NCBI RefSeq assembly: GCF_013155275.1
Contig: NZ_JABJXS010000005.1
Span: 62,001 to 126,000 of the forward strand
Direction of reading: 5' to 3'
Length of the DNA: 64,000 bases
From: Brenneria sp. hezel4-2-4
Lineage (GTDB): Bacteria > Pseudomonadota > Gammaproteobacteria > Enterobacterales > Enterobacteriaceae
Shown here: positions 54,847-64,000 of the stretch, piece by piece
Position numbering within the stretch: position 1 is the stretch's first letter
How the letters are laid out: the number at the start of each line of letters is the position of its first letter
Position numbers and translations under genes: made by a program
Notes under the pieces: model-generated
Database searches by the model: none
Seen by the model: only the letters and a program-made list of their open reading frames with translations
What the model was told of the DNA's origin: nothing

Positions 54847-55155
54847 AGTTGTCTTTTCTGAGCGCTAACATGGTTGCTTGAGATTAAACGATTTTACAGA
54901 GGATGATAATCAGATAGCTACGTTTTGTTCACCCTCCGGCTGCGTAAAACGCCGCCTGCCGCAAAGCCGTCGCATTACCGGGATGCTGATTTAGCACTTT
55001 ATAAAGATCCCAAAATGGCGCTTTATAAAGAATTTTAGGGCTTAATATCCAATATTATGAACTTTATAGATAAACAAAAATACCAAAATCATAATGTGCT
55101 ATTATTTTAACCTAAAGCCATATTTCTGCTATTTATGTCCTAAAAAAGGAACATT
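54847..55155. other. AT-rich control region upstream of hipBA
   Basis: About 310 bp between the divergent lipoprotein gene and hipB. The right two thirds are strongly AT-rich and contain repeated CTTTATAAAG palindromes, listed separately. TCCT-AAAAA-AGGA lies directly before the hipB start, overlapping its ribosome binding site. No other gene was seen. Confidence 0.55.
54997..55071. repeat. repeated CTTTATAAAG palindromes upstream of hipBA (putative operators)
   Basis: The perfect palindrome CTTTATAAAG occurs at 54997-55006 and again at 55021-55030, with a partial copy CTTTATAGAT at 55062-55071. The two perfect copies are 24 bp apart, a little over two helical turns. HipB-type antitoxins bind spaced palindromes to autoregulate, so these are operator candidates (inference). 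They do not match the E. coli HipB operator TATCC-N8-GGATA. Confidence 0.5.
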
Positions 55156-55497
55156 ATGAGCATTGCTAATAAATCGCCGGCGGCGATTGCCGAAGAACTG
55201 GGGGAGCGCTTAAAACAGGCCCGGCTAAACAACGACTTAACGCAATCAGACGTCGCGGAGCTGGCCGGTTTATCACGAAAAGCGGTACTCAACGCTGAAA
55301 AGGGAAAAGTCCAACTGGAAGCGTTGGCGGCTATCATGGTTGCGCTTAATCTGACGGAACCGTTAGATAAATTTCTGCCCGCTCAGGATATTTCCCCGAT
55401 CCAACTCGCCAGGCTGCAAGGCAAGCAGCGACAAAGGGCGTCAGGCCAGAGAAAATCGAAAGATAACCAAAGTCGCGGGGACGTACTTGAATGGTAA
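55156..55497 (+). CDS. hipB: HipB-like XRE antitoxin
   Basis: Small DNA-binding protein of 113 aa. The XRE helix-turn-helix covers about residues 12-66 (RLKQARLNNDLTQSDVAELA then GLSRKAVLNAEKGKV). A basic, probably disordered tail follows (RQRASGQRKSKDNQSRG). HipB neutralises HipA and represses the operon. AGGAAC precedes the ATG closely. The 7-nt overlap with hipA is typical of toxin-antitoxin pairs. Confidence 0.85.
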   Translation: MSIANKSPAAIAEELGERLKQARLNNDLTQSDVAELAGLSRKAVLNAEKGKVQLEALAAIMVALNLTEPLDKFLPAQDISPIQLARLQGKQRQRASGQRKSKDNQSRGDVLEW

Positions 55498-56807
55498 TGG
55501 AAGTTATCAACGTCAATTACAGAAATAGTGAAGTGGGCGCCGTCAGTTTTAATACGGAAACCGGTATCGGCGCATTTGAATATACCGCTTCATTTATCAG
55601 GCAAGGCGTTGAACTCGCCCCGCTTAAAATGCCGTTGGACAAACGAATATACTCTTTCCCCGAGCTTGATTTTGAAACATTCAAAGGATTACCGGGATTA
55701 ATTGCGGATTCCCTGCCGGATGACTTCGGCAATGCCGTACTCAACGCCTGGGTGGCAAGCAAAGGTAAACAACCGCGCGACATTACGCCCCTGCAACGCT
55801 TGCAGTATACCGGTAAGCGAGGAATGGGCGCGCTCGAATACGCGCCTGCCACCAGGCTGAAAAATCTGAATGCCTCACAGCAGGTTGAAATTGCATCATT
55901 GGTCAGTATTGCCCAGGAGATTCTGGATAGCCGGGCAGACTTTTCAGTTGCGTTAAATAAAGCCGGTCAGGAAGATCGCGAAGCCATGATGACGCTGTTA
56001 TCGGTGGGTATGAGCGCAGGCGGCGCACGCCCCAAAGCGGTTCTGGCATTTAATGATGATTTTACCCAGGTTCGTTCCGGTCAGACCGACGTTCCCAAAG
56101 GGTTTACTCATTGCCTGATGAAATTCGATGGCGTAAGCGAACACAATAAAAACCAGGAAACGTTCGGCGACCCGCTCGGTTATGGCGCCATGGAATACGT
56201 TTACCACCTGATGGCCAAAGCCTGCGGTATAGATATGATGCCTTGCAAACTGCTGAATGAAGGCCATCGCCGCCACTTCATCACCCAGCGATTCGACCGG
56301 ATCGGCAATCAGAAAATTCATGTGCAAACCCTCAATGGGCTGGCTCATGTGAATTATAAAAAACCGGGTTCCTTTTCCTATGCGGAACTATTCGGGGTAG
56401 CCAGGCAGCTCCGCCTGCCAGCCGCCGCAGCCGAACAATTGTTTAAGCGCATGATATTTAATATCGTCGCCAGAAATCATGACGATCACGCTAAAAACTT
56501 TGCGTTTATTTTGAATGACGACGTATGGGCTTTGGCGCCGGCTTATGATATCGCCTACAGCTACAAGCCACACAGCAAGTGGATCAATAGTCATTGGATG
56601 AGCCTCAACGGCAAACGCGACGACTTTACCCGCCATGACCTCTATTCCCTTGCCGGACTCAGCCCGCTCTTTACGCCGGAAAAGATCAATAACATGCTTG
56701 ATGAAACCATCAGCCACGTCGCGCAATGGCGAAAACTGGCTACAGAACAGAGTGTGCCAGAGACGTTGATAGCGGAAATTGAGGCCAACCTCAGGCTGTC
56801 GCTATAA
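55491..56807 (+). CDS. hipA: HipA-family serine/threonine kinase toxin
   Basis: HipA-type kinase of 438 aa, the usual length. The N1 domain (about residues 1-110) includes PGLIADSLPDDFGNAVLNAW. The ATP-binding region has SVGMSAGGARPKAVLAFN. The catalytic core is FNIVARNHDDHAKNFAFILN, with the catalytic Asp in HDDH, and the metal-binding region is LAPAYDIAYS. HipA phosphorylates glutamyl-tRNA synthetase or another target and causes persistence. All key residues look intact, so the toxin is probably active. The start could be ATG 55491 or 55497. It overlaps hipB and is followed by a convergent terminator. Confidence 0.88.
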   Translation: MVMEVINVNYRNSEVGAVSFNTETGIGAFEYTASFIRQGVELAPLKMPLDKRIYSFPELDFETFKGLPGLIADSLPDDFGNAVLNAWVASKGKQPRDITPLQRLQYTGKRGMGALEYAPATRLKNLNASQQVEIASLVSIAQEILDSRADFSVALNKAGQEDREAMMTLLSVGMSAGGARPKAVLAFNDDFTQVRSGQTDVPKGFTHCLMKFDGVSEHNKNQETFGDPLGYGAMEYVYHLMAKACGIDMMPCKLLNEGHRRHFITQRFDRIGNQKIHVQTLNGLAHVNYKKPGSFSYAELFGVARQLRLPAAAAEQLFKRMIFNIVARNHDDHAKNFAFILNDDVWALAPAYDIAYSYKPHSKWINSHWMSLNGKRDDFTRHDLYSLAGLSPLFTPEKINNMLDETISHVAQWRKLATEQSVPETLIAEIEANLRLSL

Positions 56808-56858
56808 ACCGGCAACGATAAACATAGTCTGGCCGCAAGCGTTAAAAATCCCCCTTAC

Positions 56859-56897
56859 AAGCAGTTTCCCAAACGCGATTTCATTGGGAAACCGCTT
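56859..56897. terminator. bidirectional terminator between hipA and gor
   Basis: A long stem AAGCAGTTTCCCA against TGGGAAACCGCTT, with one mismatch, encloses a 13-nt loop between two convergent genes. Short T/A-rich flanks are present. Confidence 0.65.
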
Positions 56898-56909
56898 GAG
56901 CGCAGAGCG

Positions 56910-58262
56910 TCAACGCATGGTCACAAACTCTTCCGACGCCGTCGGGTGAATGGCGACGGTATTGTCGAAATCCTTTTTAGTGGCGCCCATTTTTACCGCC
57001 ACCGCAAAGCCTTGCAGCATTTCGTCCATCCCGACGCCAATCCCGTGGATACCAACGATTTTCTCTTCCTGACCCACACATACCAGCTTCATGCGGCACG
57101 GCTGACGATGCTGCGTCACCGCGGTATACATGGCGGTGAAAGAAGAGGTGTAGACCTTCACCCGATCGTCGCCATACTGTTCACGCGCCTGCGGTTCGGT
57201 GAGGCCAACGGTGCCGATCGGCGGATGGCTGAACACCACGGTCGGAATATTGCTGTAATCCAGATGTTCGTCCGGTTTATCGTTAAACAAACGCTCGGAC
57301 AAACGGCGGCCGGCGGCCACGGCGACCGGCGTCAGCTCTACCGCGCCGGTGTTGTCGCCCACCGCGTAAATGCCCGCTACGTTGGTATTCTGGAATTTAT
57401 CGACGTTGATGTAGCCTTTGTCGTTTAACGCCACGCCCGTTACGTCCAGGTTCAGATTATCCGTCGCCGGCTGGCGGCCAATGGCCCAAATCAGGCAGTC
57501 GACGGTGTGTTGTTTACCGTTTTCCAACTGTAGCGTCAGGCTGCCGTCGGCGTTTTTTACCACCGCGTTGGGAATGGATTCGGTATGCAGCGTCGGCCCT
57601 TCGCTGTTCATCACTTCAACCAGCGTATCGACAATCAACGGATCGAAGCTGCGCAGCGGCGATTGTTTACGCACAAACAGGTGCGTTTCCGACCCCAGCG
57701 CGTTCACCACGCCGGCAATTTCCACCGCGATATAACCGGCCCCGACGATAGCGGTACGTTTCGGCAACGCATCCAGCGCAAAAAAGCCGTCGGAATCGAT
57801 ACCGTATTCGGCGCCGGGAACATCGGGACGCGTCGGACGCCCCCCCGTCGCGATTAAAATATGGTCGGCGGTGATCCTCTCGCCGTTCACTTCCACGGTA
57901 TGCGCATCAACAAAGCGGGCAAAACCCCGAATGACATCCACGCTGTTTTTACCCAGCACGTTATTGTAGGACTGATGAATACGCTCAATGTAGGCGCCGC
58001 GGTTTTTAACCAGCGTACGCCAGTCAAACCGGTTGACCGTGGTATCAAAGCCGTAATCCGGCCCGTACTGATAGATTGCCTCGGCGATCTGCGCCGCATG
58101 CCACATCACTTTTTTCGGCACGCAACCGACGTTGACACAAGTACCGCCCAGATATTTTGCTTCAATCAACGCACATTTTTGCCCGTACATCGCCGCGCGG
58201 TTGATGGAAGCGATCCCGCCGCTGCCGCCGCCAATAGCCAGGTAGTCATAGTGTTTGGTCAT
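56910..58262 (-). CDS. gor: glutathione reductase
   Basis: Cytoplasmic FAD enzyme, 450 aa, reducing glutathione disulfide with NADPH. It matches E. coli Gor almost throughout. The FAD motif is [16 protein letters not shown], the redox-active pair is Cys42/Cys47 ([13 protein letters not shown]), the NADPH motif is [13 protein letters not shown], and the active-site His-Glu is in HPTASEEFV near the C-terminus. I set the start at 58262 ([12 protein letters not shown], as in E. coli); an ATG four codons upstream is also possible. Confidence 0.97.
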   Translation of the reverse strand: MTKHYDYLAIGGGSGGIASINRAAMYGQKCALIEAKYLGGTCVNVGCVPKKVMWHAAQIAEAIYQYGPDYGFDTTVNRFDWRTLVKNRGAYIERIHQSYNNVLGKNSVDVIRGFARFVDAHTVEVNGERITADHILIATGGRPTRPDVPGAEYGIDSDGFFALDALPKRTAIVGAGYIAVEIAGVVNALGSETHLFVRKQSPLRSFDPLIVDTLVEVMNSEGPTLHTESIPNAVVKNADGSLTLQLENGKQHTVDCLIWAIGRQPATDNLNLDVTGVALNDKGYINVDKFQNTNVAGIYAVGDNTGAVELTPVAVAAGRRLSERLFNDKPDEHLDYSNIPTVVFSHPPIGTVGLTEPQAREQYGDDRVKVYTSSFTAMYTAVTQHRQPCRMKLVCVGQEEKIVGIHGIGVGMDEMLQGFAVAVKMGATKKDFDNTVAIHPTASEEFVTMR

Positions 58263-58390
58263 CAGAGTATCCATGCTTGGGTAAGTAAAATTCGCCTAGA
58301 GTGTAACGCCGCCGTCCCGCCCGCCGCAAAGGTTGTGCCTATGGTTTCGATAGGGAAAGCAACGCGCCTGACCGCCGCCGGATGAGCCGC

Positions 58391-59233
58391 TTACTCCGGT
58401 ACAATCTGCTCGACGCGCACATGTCCGGTTCCCGCCGGAACCAGCACGTTATGCAGCCAGGGCAGAACGCTTTCCATTTGCGCTTTCAATTTCCACGGCG
58501 GATTGATCACCAACATGCCGGAGGCGGTCATACCGTGCCGATCGCTATCCGGCAACACCGCCAGCTCAATTTGCAGGATGTTGCGGATGCCGGTGGCTTC
58601 CAGATCTTTCAATAAGCGCTTGATTTGCTGACGCAGCACCACCGGATACCACAGCGCAAACACCCCGGTGGCGAAACGCCGGTGGCCTTCGTGAATGCCT
58701 TTCACCACCGCCTGATAATCCGTTTTCAATTCATAAGGCGGATCGATCAGCACAAAACCGCGCCGCGACAGCGGCGGCAACTGAGATTTCAACTGCTGGT
58801 AGCCGTCATCGCGCAAAACTTTGGCGCGGGCATCTTTCTGAAACTCATTACGCAACAGCGGAAAATCGCTGGGATGCAGCTCCGTCAGGTGAATTTTGTC
58901 CTGCTCGCGCAACAGCTGGCGGGCGATCAGCGGCGAACCCGGATAATAACGCAGTCGATCATTATGATTATAGGTGCGAACCGCCTGCATGTAAGGTTCA
59001 AGTTCAACGGGAATATCGTCGCGCTGCCAGATTTTGGCAATGCCGTCCAGATACTCTCCGGTGCGTTCCGCATGTTCGCCGCTCAACTGATAGCGTCCGG
59101 CCCCCGCATGGGTGTCCAGATACAGGAAAGGTTTCTCTTTTTCTTTCAGCGCGGTAATGATCAGGCTCTGAACTGTGTGTTTCACCACATCGGCATGATT
59201 GCCGGCGTGGAAGCTATGGCGGTAACTTAGCAT
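58391..59233 (-). CDS. rlmJ: 23S rRNA (adenine(2030)-N6)-methyltransferase
   Basis: SAM-dependent rRNA methyltransferase, 280 aa. The start MLSYRHSFHAGNHADVVKHT and YLDTHAGAGRYQL (SAM binding) are typical; the catalytic motif is IDPPYELKTDYQAVV (DPPY). It methylates A2030 of 23S rRNA before assembly. Lies upstream of gor on the same strand with a 128-bp gap, the same neighbourhood as in E. coli. Confidence 0.95.
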   Translation of the reverse strand: MLSYRHSFHAGNHADVVKHTVQSLIITALKEKEKPFLYLDTHAGAGRYQLSGEHAERTGEYLDGIAKIWQRDDIPVELEPYMQAVRTYNHNDRLRYYPGSPLIARQLLREQDKIHLTELHPSDFPLLRNEFQKDARAKVLRDDGYQQLKSQLPPLSRRGFVLIDPPYELKTDYQAVVKGIHEGHRRFATGVFALWYPVVLRQQIKRLLKDLEATGIRNILQIELAVLPDSDRHGMTASGMLVINPPWKLKAQMESVLPWLHNVLVPAGTGHVRVEQIVPE

Positions 59234-59544
59234 AGTGGTTCTTGCTTTCCGATGGCTTGATATTTTCAGGTTAAATCAATCAATTACCTTGATTCAGCCT
59301 GTATGTTTCCCTGCTGAACAGTTGCTGCGGCGTTGAAAATAACGGCAATCGCAGAAAGCAGGCAAAAGGATGATGTCTCCGCAGTATAAACCGTCTGACA
59401 CAGAAAATGACTACACAATGCCACAGCAATATTTTTCGTCGGCGAGGGAGGGATGCCGCCGCGGTTGATTTTCATCATCCTTGCCCTCATCTTAGTGATT
59501 AATCCGCTGAAATTTACCTCGGCTTTCATAATCAGGACTGCGCT
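59234..59544. other. divergent control region between rlmJ and prlC
   Basis: About 310 bp containing the promoters of rlmJ and prlC. An 81-codon open frame on the minus strand overlaps it but lacks a family match or convincing coding signal. E. coli prlC is a heat-shock gene; I did not find a clear sigma-32 promoter. Confidence 0.55.
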
Positions 59545-61587
59545 ATGACGAATCCATTACTGACCCCATTCATCCTGCCTCCTTTCTCTAAAATCAAAAC
59601 AGAAGACATTGTCCCGGCGGTAAAATCCGCGCTGGACGATTGTCGTCAGGCCGTAGAGCGCGTTGTCGCACAGTCCGGCCCGTTTACCTGGGATAACCTT
59701 TGTCAGCCGCTGGCCGACAGCAGCGATCGCCTCAGCCGCATCTTTTCGCCGATTAGCCATCTGAATTCGGTAAAAAACAGCCCGGAACTGCGCAGCGCCT
59801 ACGAACAATGTCTGCCGCTGCTTTCCGAGTACAGCACCTGGGTCGGCCAGCACGCCGGACTGTATCAGGCCTATCGCAGCCTGCGCGACGGCGAGCATTA
59901 CGCCGCCCTGAGCGTGGCGCGGAAGAAAGCCGTCGACAACGCGCTGCGCGACTTTGAATTGTCCGGCATCGGTCTGCCGCCGGAAAAACAAAAGCGTTAT
60001 GGCGAAATCGCCGCCCGTCTGTCCGAGTTAGGCTCGCAGTACAGCAATAACGTACTCGACGCCACCATGGGCTGGAGCAAGCTTATCACCGACGTCGCCG
60101 AACTGGACGGCCTGCCGGAAAGCGCGCTGGCCGCCGCCAAAGCGCTGGCTGAAGCCAAAGAGCAGGATGGCTGGCTGCTGACGCTGGATATCCCCAGCTA
60201 TCTGCCGGTGATGACCTACTGCGCCAATCAGGCGCTGCGTGAAGAAATGTACCGCGCCTATGCGACCCGCGCCTCCGATCAGGGGCCGAATGCCGGCAAA
60301 TGGGATAACAGCGAGGTGATGGCGGAAGAGCTGGCGCTGCGCCATGAACTGGCGCAATTGCTGGGGTTCGACAGCTACGCGCATAAATCGCTGGCGACCA
60401 AAATGGCGGAAAATCCACAGCAGGTGATCGCCTTTCTGACCGATCTGGCCAAACGGGCGCGCCCTCAGGCCGAAGAAGAGTTGGCCCAGCTGCGCGCTTT
60501 CGCCAAACAGCATTACGCTGTCGATGATTTACAGCCGTGGGATATCACCTACTACAGCGAGCAGCAAAAACAACATCTCTACGCCATCAGCGACGAACAG
60601 CTACGTCCCTACTTCCCGGAACAGCGCGTGGTTGAAGGGCTGTTTGAAGTGGTGAAACGCATCTACGGCATTCGCGCCAAAGAGCGGAAAGACGTGGACG
60701 TATGGCACCCCGATGTGCGGTTCTTCGATCTGTTTGATGAAGACGGCGAACTGCGCGGCAGCTTCTATCTCGATCTCTACGCCCGCGAACATAAGCGCGG
60801 CGGCGCCTGGATGGATGATTGCTCAGGCCGCCTGCGCAAAGGCGATGGCGAGTTGCAAAAACCGGTCGCCTATCTGACCTGTAACTTCAACCGCCCGGTT
60901 AACGGCAAACCGGCGCTATTCACCCATGATGAAGTCACCACGCTGTTCCATGAGTTCGGTCATGGCCTGCACCATATGCTGACCCGCATCGATACCGCCG
61001 GCGTCGCGGGCATCAGCGGCGTGCCGTGGGATGCGGTCGAACTGCCGAGCCAGTTTATGGAAAACTGGTGCTGGGAACCGGAAGCGCTGGCCTTTATCTC
61101 CGGCCATTATGAAACCGGGGAACCGCTGCCGCAGGCGCTGCTGGATAAAATGCTGGCGGCGAAGAACTATCAGGCGGCGCTGTTTATTCTGCGCCAGTTG
61201 GAGTTCGGCCTGTTTGATTTCCGTCTGCATGCCGAGTTTGATCCCGCCCGGGGCGCGCAGATCCTGCCGACGTTGGCCGAAATCAAGGCGCTGGTGGCCG
61301 TGGTGCCAAGCCCGAGCTGGGGCCGTTTCCCGCACGCTTTCAGCCATATCTTCGCCGGAGGCTACGCCGCCGGTTATTACAGCTATCTGTGGGCCGACGT
61401 GCTGGCGGCCGATGCCTACTCCCGCTTTGAGGAAGAGGGGATTTTCAACCGCGCCACCGGTCAATCGTTCCTGGATAACATTCTGTCGCGCGGCGGTTCC
61501 GAAGAGCCAATGGAACTGTTCAAACGCTTCCGCGGCCGGGAACCCAAACTGGATGCGATGCTGGCGCATTACGGCATTAAAGGATGA
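59545..61587 (+). CDS. prlC: oligopeptidase A
   Basis: Cytoplasmic M3-family zinc metallopeptidase, 680 aa, degrading short peptides including cleaved signal peptides. The zinc site is [14 protein letters not shown] (HEFGH). [20 protein letters not shown] and [20 protein letters not shown] are further M3 hallmarks. Full length agrees with E. coli OpdA/PrlC. The next gene, rsmJ, begins 13 bp later, as in E. coli, so the two are co-transcribed. Confidence 0.96.
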   Translation: MTNPLLTPFILPPFSKIKTEDIVPAVKSALDDCRQAVERVVAQSGPFTWDNLCQPLADSSDRLSRIFSPISHLNSVKNSPELRSAYEQCLPLLSEYSTWVGQHAGLYQAYRSLRDGEHYAALSVARKKAVDNALRDFELSGIGLPPEKQKRYGEIAARLSELGSQYSNNVLDATMGWSKLITDVAELDGLPESALAAAKALAEAKEQDGWLLTLDIPSYLPVMTYCANQALREEMYRAYATRASDQGPNAGKWDNSEVMAEELALRHELAQLLGFDSYAHKSLATKMAENPQQVIAFLTDLAKRARPQAEEELAQLRAFAKQHYAVDDLQPWDITYYSEQQKQHLYAISDEQLRPYFPEQRVVEGLFEVVKRIYGIRAKERKDVDVWHPDVRFFDLFDEDGELRGSFYLDLYAREHKRGGAWMDDCSGRLRKGDGELQKPVAYLTCNFNRPVNGKPALFTHDEVTTLFHEFGHGLHHMLTRIDTAGVAGISGVPWDAVELPSQFMENWCWEPEALAFISGHYETGEPLPQALLDKMLAAKNYQAALFILRQLEFGLFDFRLHAEFDPARGAQILPTLAEIKALVAVVPSPSWGRFPHAFSHIFAGGYAAGYYSYLWADVLAADAYSRFEEEGIFNRATGQSFLDNILSRGGSEEPMELFKRFRGREPKLDAMLAHYGIKG

Positions 61588-61600
61588 GCGGCAACATCGT

Positions 61601-62347
61601 ATGAGTATCTGCCTGATCGCAGAACAAGGCGCCGATAGCGGCGCCTTATCGTTGCTGGCCGAACGCTGGGGATTGGTTTGCGATCCCGCCGCCGCGCTGG
61701 CGCTGGTGCTGACGCCGCAGCGGCTTGAGTTGCGCAAGCGGGATGAACCCCGGCTGGGGGCGATCTATGTCGATTTTGCCGCCGGCCCGCTGGCGCACCG
61801 TCGTCGTTTCGGCGGCGGTCGCGGCGAGGCCGTCGCCAAAGCGGTGGGCATCAAAAAGGATTACCTGCCCGACGTGGTGGACGCCACCGCCGGACTGGGC
61901 CGCGATGCCTTTGTTCTGGCGTCGCTGGGATGCCGGGTTCGCATGGTGGAACGCCATCCGGTGGTGGCGGCGCTGCTGGACGACGGTCTGCAACGCGGCT
62001 ATCGGGATGCGGAAATCGGCCCGTGGCTGCGCGAGCGGCTCACGCTGCTGCACGCCTCCAGCCTGAATGCGCTACGCGATATCACGCCGCCGCCCGATGT
62101 GGTGTATCTCGACCCGATGTTTCCCCATCGGCAAAAGCGTGCGCTGGTGAAAAAAGAGATGCGGGTATTTCAATCGCTGGTTGGCGCCGATGATGACGCC
62201 GACGCCTTGCTGACGCCGGCGCGGGCGCTGGCAAAGAAACGCGTGGTGGTGAAACGGCCCGATTATGCGCCGCCGCTGGCCGGCGTTGCGGCGCAATCGA
62301 TGCTTGAAACCAAAAGCCACCGCTTTGATTTCTATCTTCCGCTGTAA
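61601..62347 (+). CDS. rsmJ: 16S rRNA (guanine(1516)-N2)-methyltransferase
   Basis: SAM-dependent methyltransferase, 248 aa, acting on G1516 of 16S rRNA. Motifs: [43 protein letters not shown]-binding [20 protein letters not shown] and [20 protein letters not shown] set the start at ATG 61601 ([10 protein letters not shown]), just after prlC, matching E. coli RsmJ/YhiQ; the same frame is open far upstream within prlC but that part is not coding. Confidence 0.95.
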   Translation: MSICLIAEQGADSGALSLLAERWGLVCDPAAALALVLTPQRLELRKRDEPRLGAIYVDFAAGPLAHRRRFGGGRGEAVAKAVGIKKDYLPDVVDATAGLGRDAFVLASLGCRVRMVERHPVVAALLDDGLQRGYRDAEIGPWLRERLTLLHASSLNALRDITPPPDVVYLDPMFPHRQKRALVKKEMRVFQSLVGADDDADALLTPARALAKKRVVVKRPDYAPPLAGVAAQSMLETKSHRFDFYLPL

Positions 62348-62846
62348 TAGGACGTTTGTACGAGTGCCGGCAATGAGGCTTCCGCCGGCTGCACCGGCTA
62401 AGCGCGTTGCCATTAATGCCCCTCCCTGCCATGCTGACTGCGACATAATTTAGGGCGTCTAATGCCGCACGACTCAATTGTCAGCCCAATGAATGAAGAT
62501 CCATAAGGATTAATATCATAAATCAACCACCTTCCACTGAATTACCAGATATTAATCTGGTAATTCAGAAAAATTCCAGCAATAAATATCGATTAAAAAA
62601 ACTAAAGCAAATCATCACGCCATTTATTCAAAATTAGTCAATACATTGTAAATTAAATTCAGAATTTTGTATAACAAGTTGTTTTTAAAACACAAAAATA
62701 CAACACCCATCAATATAGTCATTCAAATAAATAGAATAAGATCCTCAATAACATCCGTTTTCTAATTCATTAGCATCGGCGTAACATTCTTCATATCGAA
62801 AGGGAAACAACCTTTCATCTCGTCAACCAGAACAGGATAAGACATT
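62348..62846. other. AT-rich intergenic region with a perfect palindrome
   Basis: About 500 bp between rsmJ and the YhcN-like gene. The right part (from about 62510) is strongly AT-rich and contains the 32-nt inverted repeat listed separately. It should hold the promoter of the YhcN-like gene. No gene or tRNA was recognised. Confidence 0.6.
62537..62568. repeat. perfect 14-bp inverted repeat with ATTA centre
   Basis: CTGAATTACCAGAT is followed by ATTA and then its exact complement ATCTGGTAATTCAG, a 32-nt perfect palindrome. It lies about 190 bp after rsmJ and 278 bp before the next gene. There is no T-run after it on either strand, so a classical terminator is unlikely. It could be a protein-binding operator, a recombination site or a repeat end. 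Confidence 0.75.
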
Positions 62847-63104
62847 ATGAAAAACGTAAAAACCATCGCCGCTGCCGTTGTACTCGCCACCGTTTCTTTT
62901 GGTGCTTCCGCTGCTGATTATGTCTCCGCACAGCAAGCACAACAGTTGGAAAAAATCGGTGTGGTCTCCGCCACGGCACACGACCTCAGCTCACTGAAAG
63001 CCCAGTTGGCGGAGAAAGCGGACAAAGCCGGCGCCAAAGCTTATTCGATCACCTCGGCAACCGGTGATAACCAACTGCGCGGTACGGCGGTAATCTATAA
63101 TTAA
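62847..63104 (+). CDS. YhcN/BhsA-family small exported protein (DUF1471)
   Basis: Periplasmic or surface protein of 85 aa. The signal peptide is MKNVKTIAAAVVLATVSFGA plus SAAD, cleaved after about residue 23. The mature part matches DUF1471: EKIGVVSATAHDLSSLKAQL, then KADKAGAKAYSITSATGDNQ and the C-terminal LRGTAVIYN. Members such as BhsA, McbA and YhcN respond to acid, peroxide, metals or biofilm signals. AGGATAAG precedes the ATG. A classical terminator follows, so it is monocistronic. Confidence 0.88.
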   Translation: MKNVKTIAAAVVLATVSFGASAADYVSAQQAQQLEKIGVVSATAHDLSSLKAQLAEKADKAGAKAYSITSATGDNQLRGTAVIYN

Positions 63105-63131
63105 TCTCTCTTTCATCATTATTACCCTCTT

Positions 63132-63168
63132 CCGGTTTGTCTCCTCATCAGGACAAACCGGCTTTTTT
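63132..63168 (+). terminator. Rho-independent terminator after the DUF1471 gene
   Basis: A perfect 10-bp stem CCGGTTTGTC/GACAAACCGG with a 10-nt loop is followed by CTTTTTT. Confidence 0.92.
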
Positions 63169-63319
63169 ATGTTCCCCCCGGCAATTGATGGCACTTCACC
63201 TTTTTAACTATAAAAACCACAAATTGAGATTTAAAAATCGCTCGCCCTCCCTGTTATGTTTATCTCTCTAATGTTGCACATTATCACTTTATTTTAACTT
63301 TTGGTTATAAGGAGTCTCT

Positions 63320-64000
63320 GTGCGTACGCTGTTTATGAGCAAGGATCCAACCACCAGAAGCCCAGGCCGACACCACATGTTTCTGCACCGTTGGCGAGCG
63401 GCAGTGGCTATCGTTATCGGACTGTTTAGCGTTGTCGCCCATGCGCAGGAGTCCCTACCGGAGCAGTTCCGCATCGGCTATCAAAAAGGTTCGGTCAGTC
63501 TGGTGCTTGCCAAATCCCATCAATTGCTGGAAAAACGCTTTCCTCAGACCAAAATCAGCTGGATTGAATTTCCGGCCGGCCCACAAATGCTGGAAGCGCT
63601 TAACGTCGGCAGTATCGATCTGGGCAGTACCGGCGATATTCCGCCGATTTTCGCCCAGGCCGCCGGGGCCGACTTATTGTACGTCGGCGTTGAACCGCCA
63701 AAGCCCAAAGCCGAAGTGATTCTGGTTGCCGAAGATAGCCCGATCAACACCGTCGCCGATCTGAAAGGCCGTAAAGTCGCGTTCCAGAAAGGTTCCAGCT
63801 CGCACAATCTGCTGCTGAGATCGCTGCAACAGGCGGGTTTGGCATTCAGCGATATCAAACCGACTTATCTTACGCCGGCAGACGCGCGCGCCGCCTTTCA
63901 ACAAGGCAATGTAGACGCCTGGACTATCTGGGATCCGTATTACTCGGCCGTCTTATTGCAAGGGGGCGTCAGAGTGCTGGCGGACGGCACCGGCCTTAAT
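63320..64000 (+). CDS. ssuA: aliphatic sulfonate ABC transporter substrate-binding protein (partial, C-terminus outside window)
   Basis: Periplasmic sulfonate-binding protein; the first 227 codons are present and the gene runs off the right edge. Motifs shared with E. coli SsuA are RIGYQKGSVSLVLAKSHQLL, SWIEFPAGPQMLEALNVGSI, DLGSTGDIPPIFAQAAGADL and QKGSSSHNLLLRSLQQAG. A signal-peptide core (AAVAIVIGLFSVVAHAQ) follows an unusually long basic leader. I prefer the GTG at 63320, with AAGGAG 6 nt upstream; in-frame ATGs at 63335 and 63377 are alternatives, the last giving a normal-length signal. It supplies sulfur under sulfate limitation; the rest of ssu should lie to the right. Confidence 0.9.
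   Translation, partial: MRTLFMSKDPTTRSPGRHHMFLHRWRAAVAIVIGLFSVVAHAQESLPEQFRIGYQKGSVSLVLAKSHQLLEKRFPQTKISWIEFPAGPQMLEALNVGSIDLGSTGDIPPIFAQAAGADLLYVGVEPPKPKAEVILVAEDSPINTVADLKGRKVAFQKGSSSHNLLLRSLQQAGLAFSDIKPTYLTPADARAAFQQGNVDAWTIWDPYYSAVLLQGGVRVLADGTGLN

Noticed and set aside
59284-59529. 81-codon minus-strand open frame between rlmJ and prlC
   Set aside because: No recognisable family, no good ribosome binding site, and it fills the expected promoter region of two divergent genes.
1-64000. CRISPR arrays, tRNA or rRNA genes, intact insertion sequences
   Set aside because: No regularly spaced repeats, cloverleaf-like gene, rRNA segment or complete transposase was seen while reading the window; a dedicated search was not possible.

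Overview
The window looks like a chromosomal segment of an enterobacterium (Enterobacterales), most likely of the soft-rot/plant-associated Pectobacteriaceae type (Brenneria, Pectobacterium or Dickeya relatives). The reasons are protein-level matches to Escherichia coli core genes in partly conserved order (ugpQ-yhhA; yhhS; yhjD; kdgK-yhjJ; dctA-pdeK; gor-rlmJ-prlC-rsmJ), a cpxRA/cpxP locus with the CpxQ small RNA, and a good KdgR-type operator before kdgK. The genus is inferred; no rRNA or tRNA is present to fix it.

Layout. 1-1.7 kb: start of L-threonate dehydrogenase ltnD (cut by the window edge) divergent from its DeoR-family regulator, with a CRP-like site between. 1.7-6.2 kb: a GC-rich structured intergenic element, a chemoreceptor, ugpQ, an AEC-family transporter and yhhA. 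6.4-13 kb: trmL, then the Cpx envelope-stress locus. cpxR-cpxA appears to continue into two uncharacterised exported proteins; cpxP is divergent behind a perfect CpxR box and ends in the CpxQ sRNA. Beyond CpxQ lies a scar made of an integrase tail and a HicB-like antitoxin tail. 13-27 kb: an exported Tat flavoprotein, yhhS, yhjD, a tautomerase, kdgK, yhjJ, a stand-alone AcrD-type RND pump, dctA, and a PdeK/HmsP-like protein that has lost its EAL domain. No cellulose (bcs) genes follow, unlike in E. coli.

27-38 kb: a complete ddp operon for D-Ala-D-Ala dipeptide uptake and cleavage (ddpX, A, B, C, D, F) headed by an RpiR-family regulator, then an SDR, a MocR-type regulator and its divergent YczE-like membrane protein. 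38-40 kb: an isolated FMN/Fe-S/FAD oxidoreductase in AT-rich surroundings.

40.3-51.8 kb is the most interesting part. It is an all-plus-strand catabolic island: a polar amino-acid-type ABC transporter, an M20 allantoate/N-carbamoyl-amino-acid amidohydrolase, a DUF1989 protein, an XRE-cupin regulator, a second (BMP/nucleoside-type) ABC transporter and a PuuE/cyclic-imidase-like deacetylase-fold hydrolase. The same palindrome (CAAGTTACTTGAA) lies just upstream of both transporter operons, which suggests one small regulon for import and hydrolysis of a cyclic ureide, imide or guanidino compound. The substrate is not known.

51.8-64 kb: ggt, a beta-lactamase-fold lipoprotein, a hipBA toxin-antitoxin pair with tandem palindromes upstream, gor, rlmJ, prlC-rsmJ, a perfect 32-nt inverted repeat in an AT-rich gap, a YhcN-like small exported protein and the start of ssuA (cut by the window edge). 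No tRNA, rRNA, CRISPR array or intact insertion sequence was seen.
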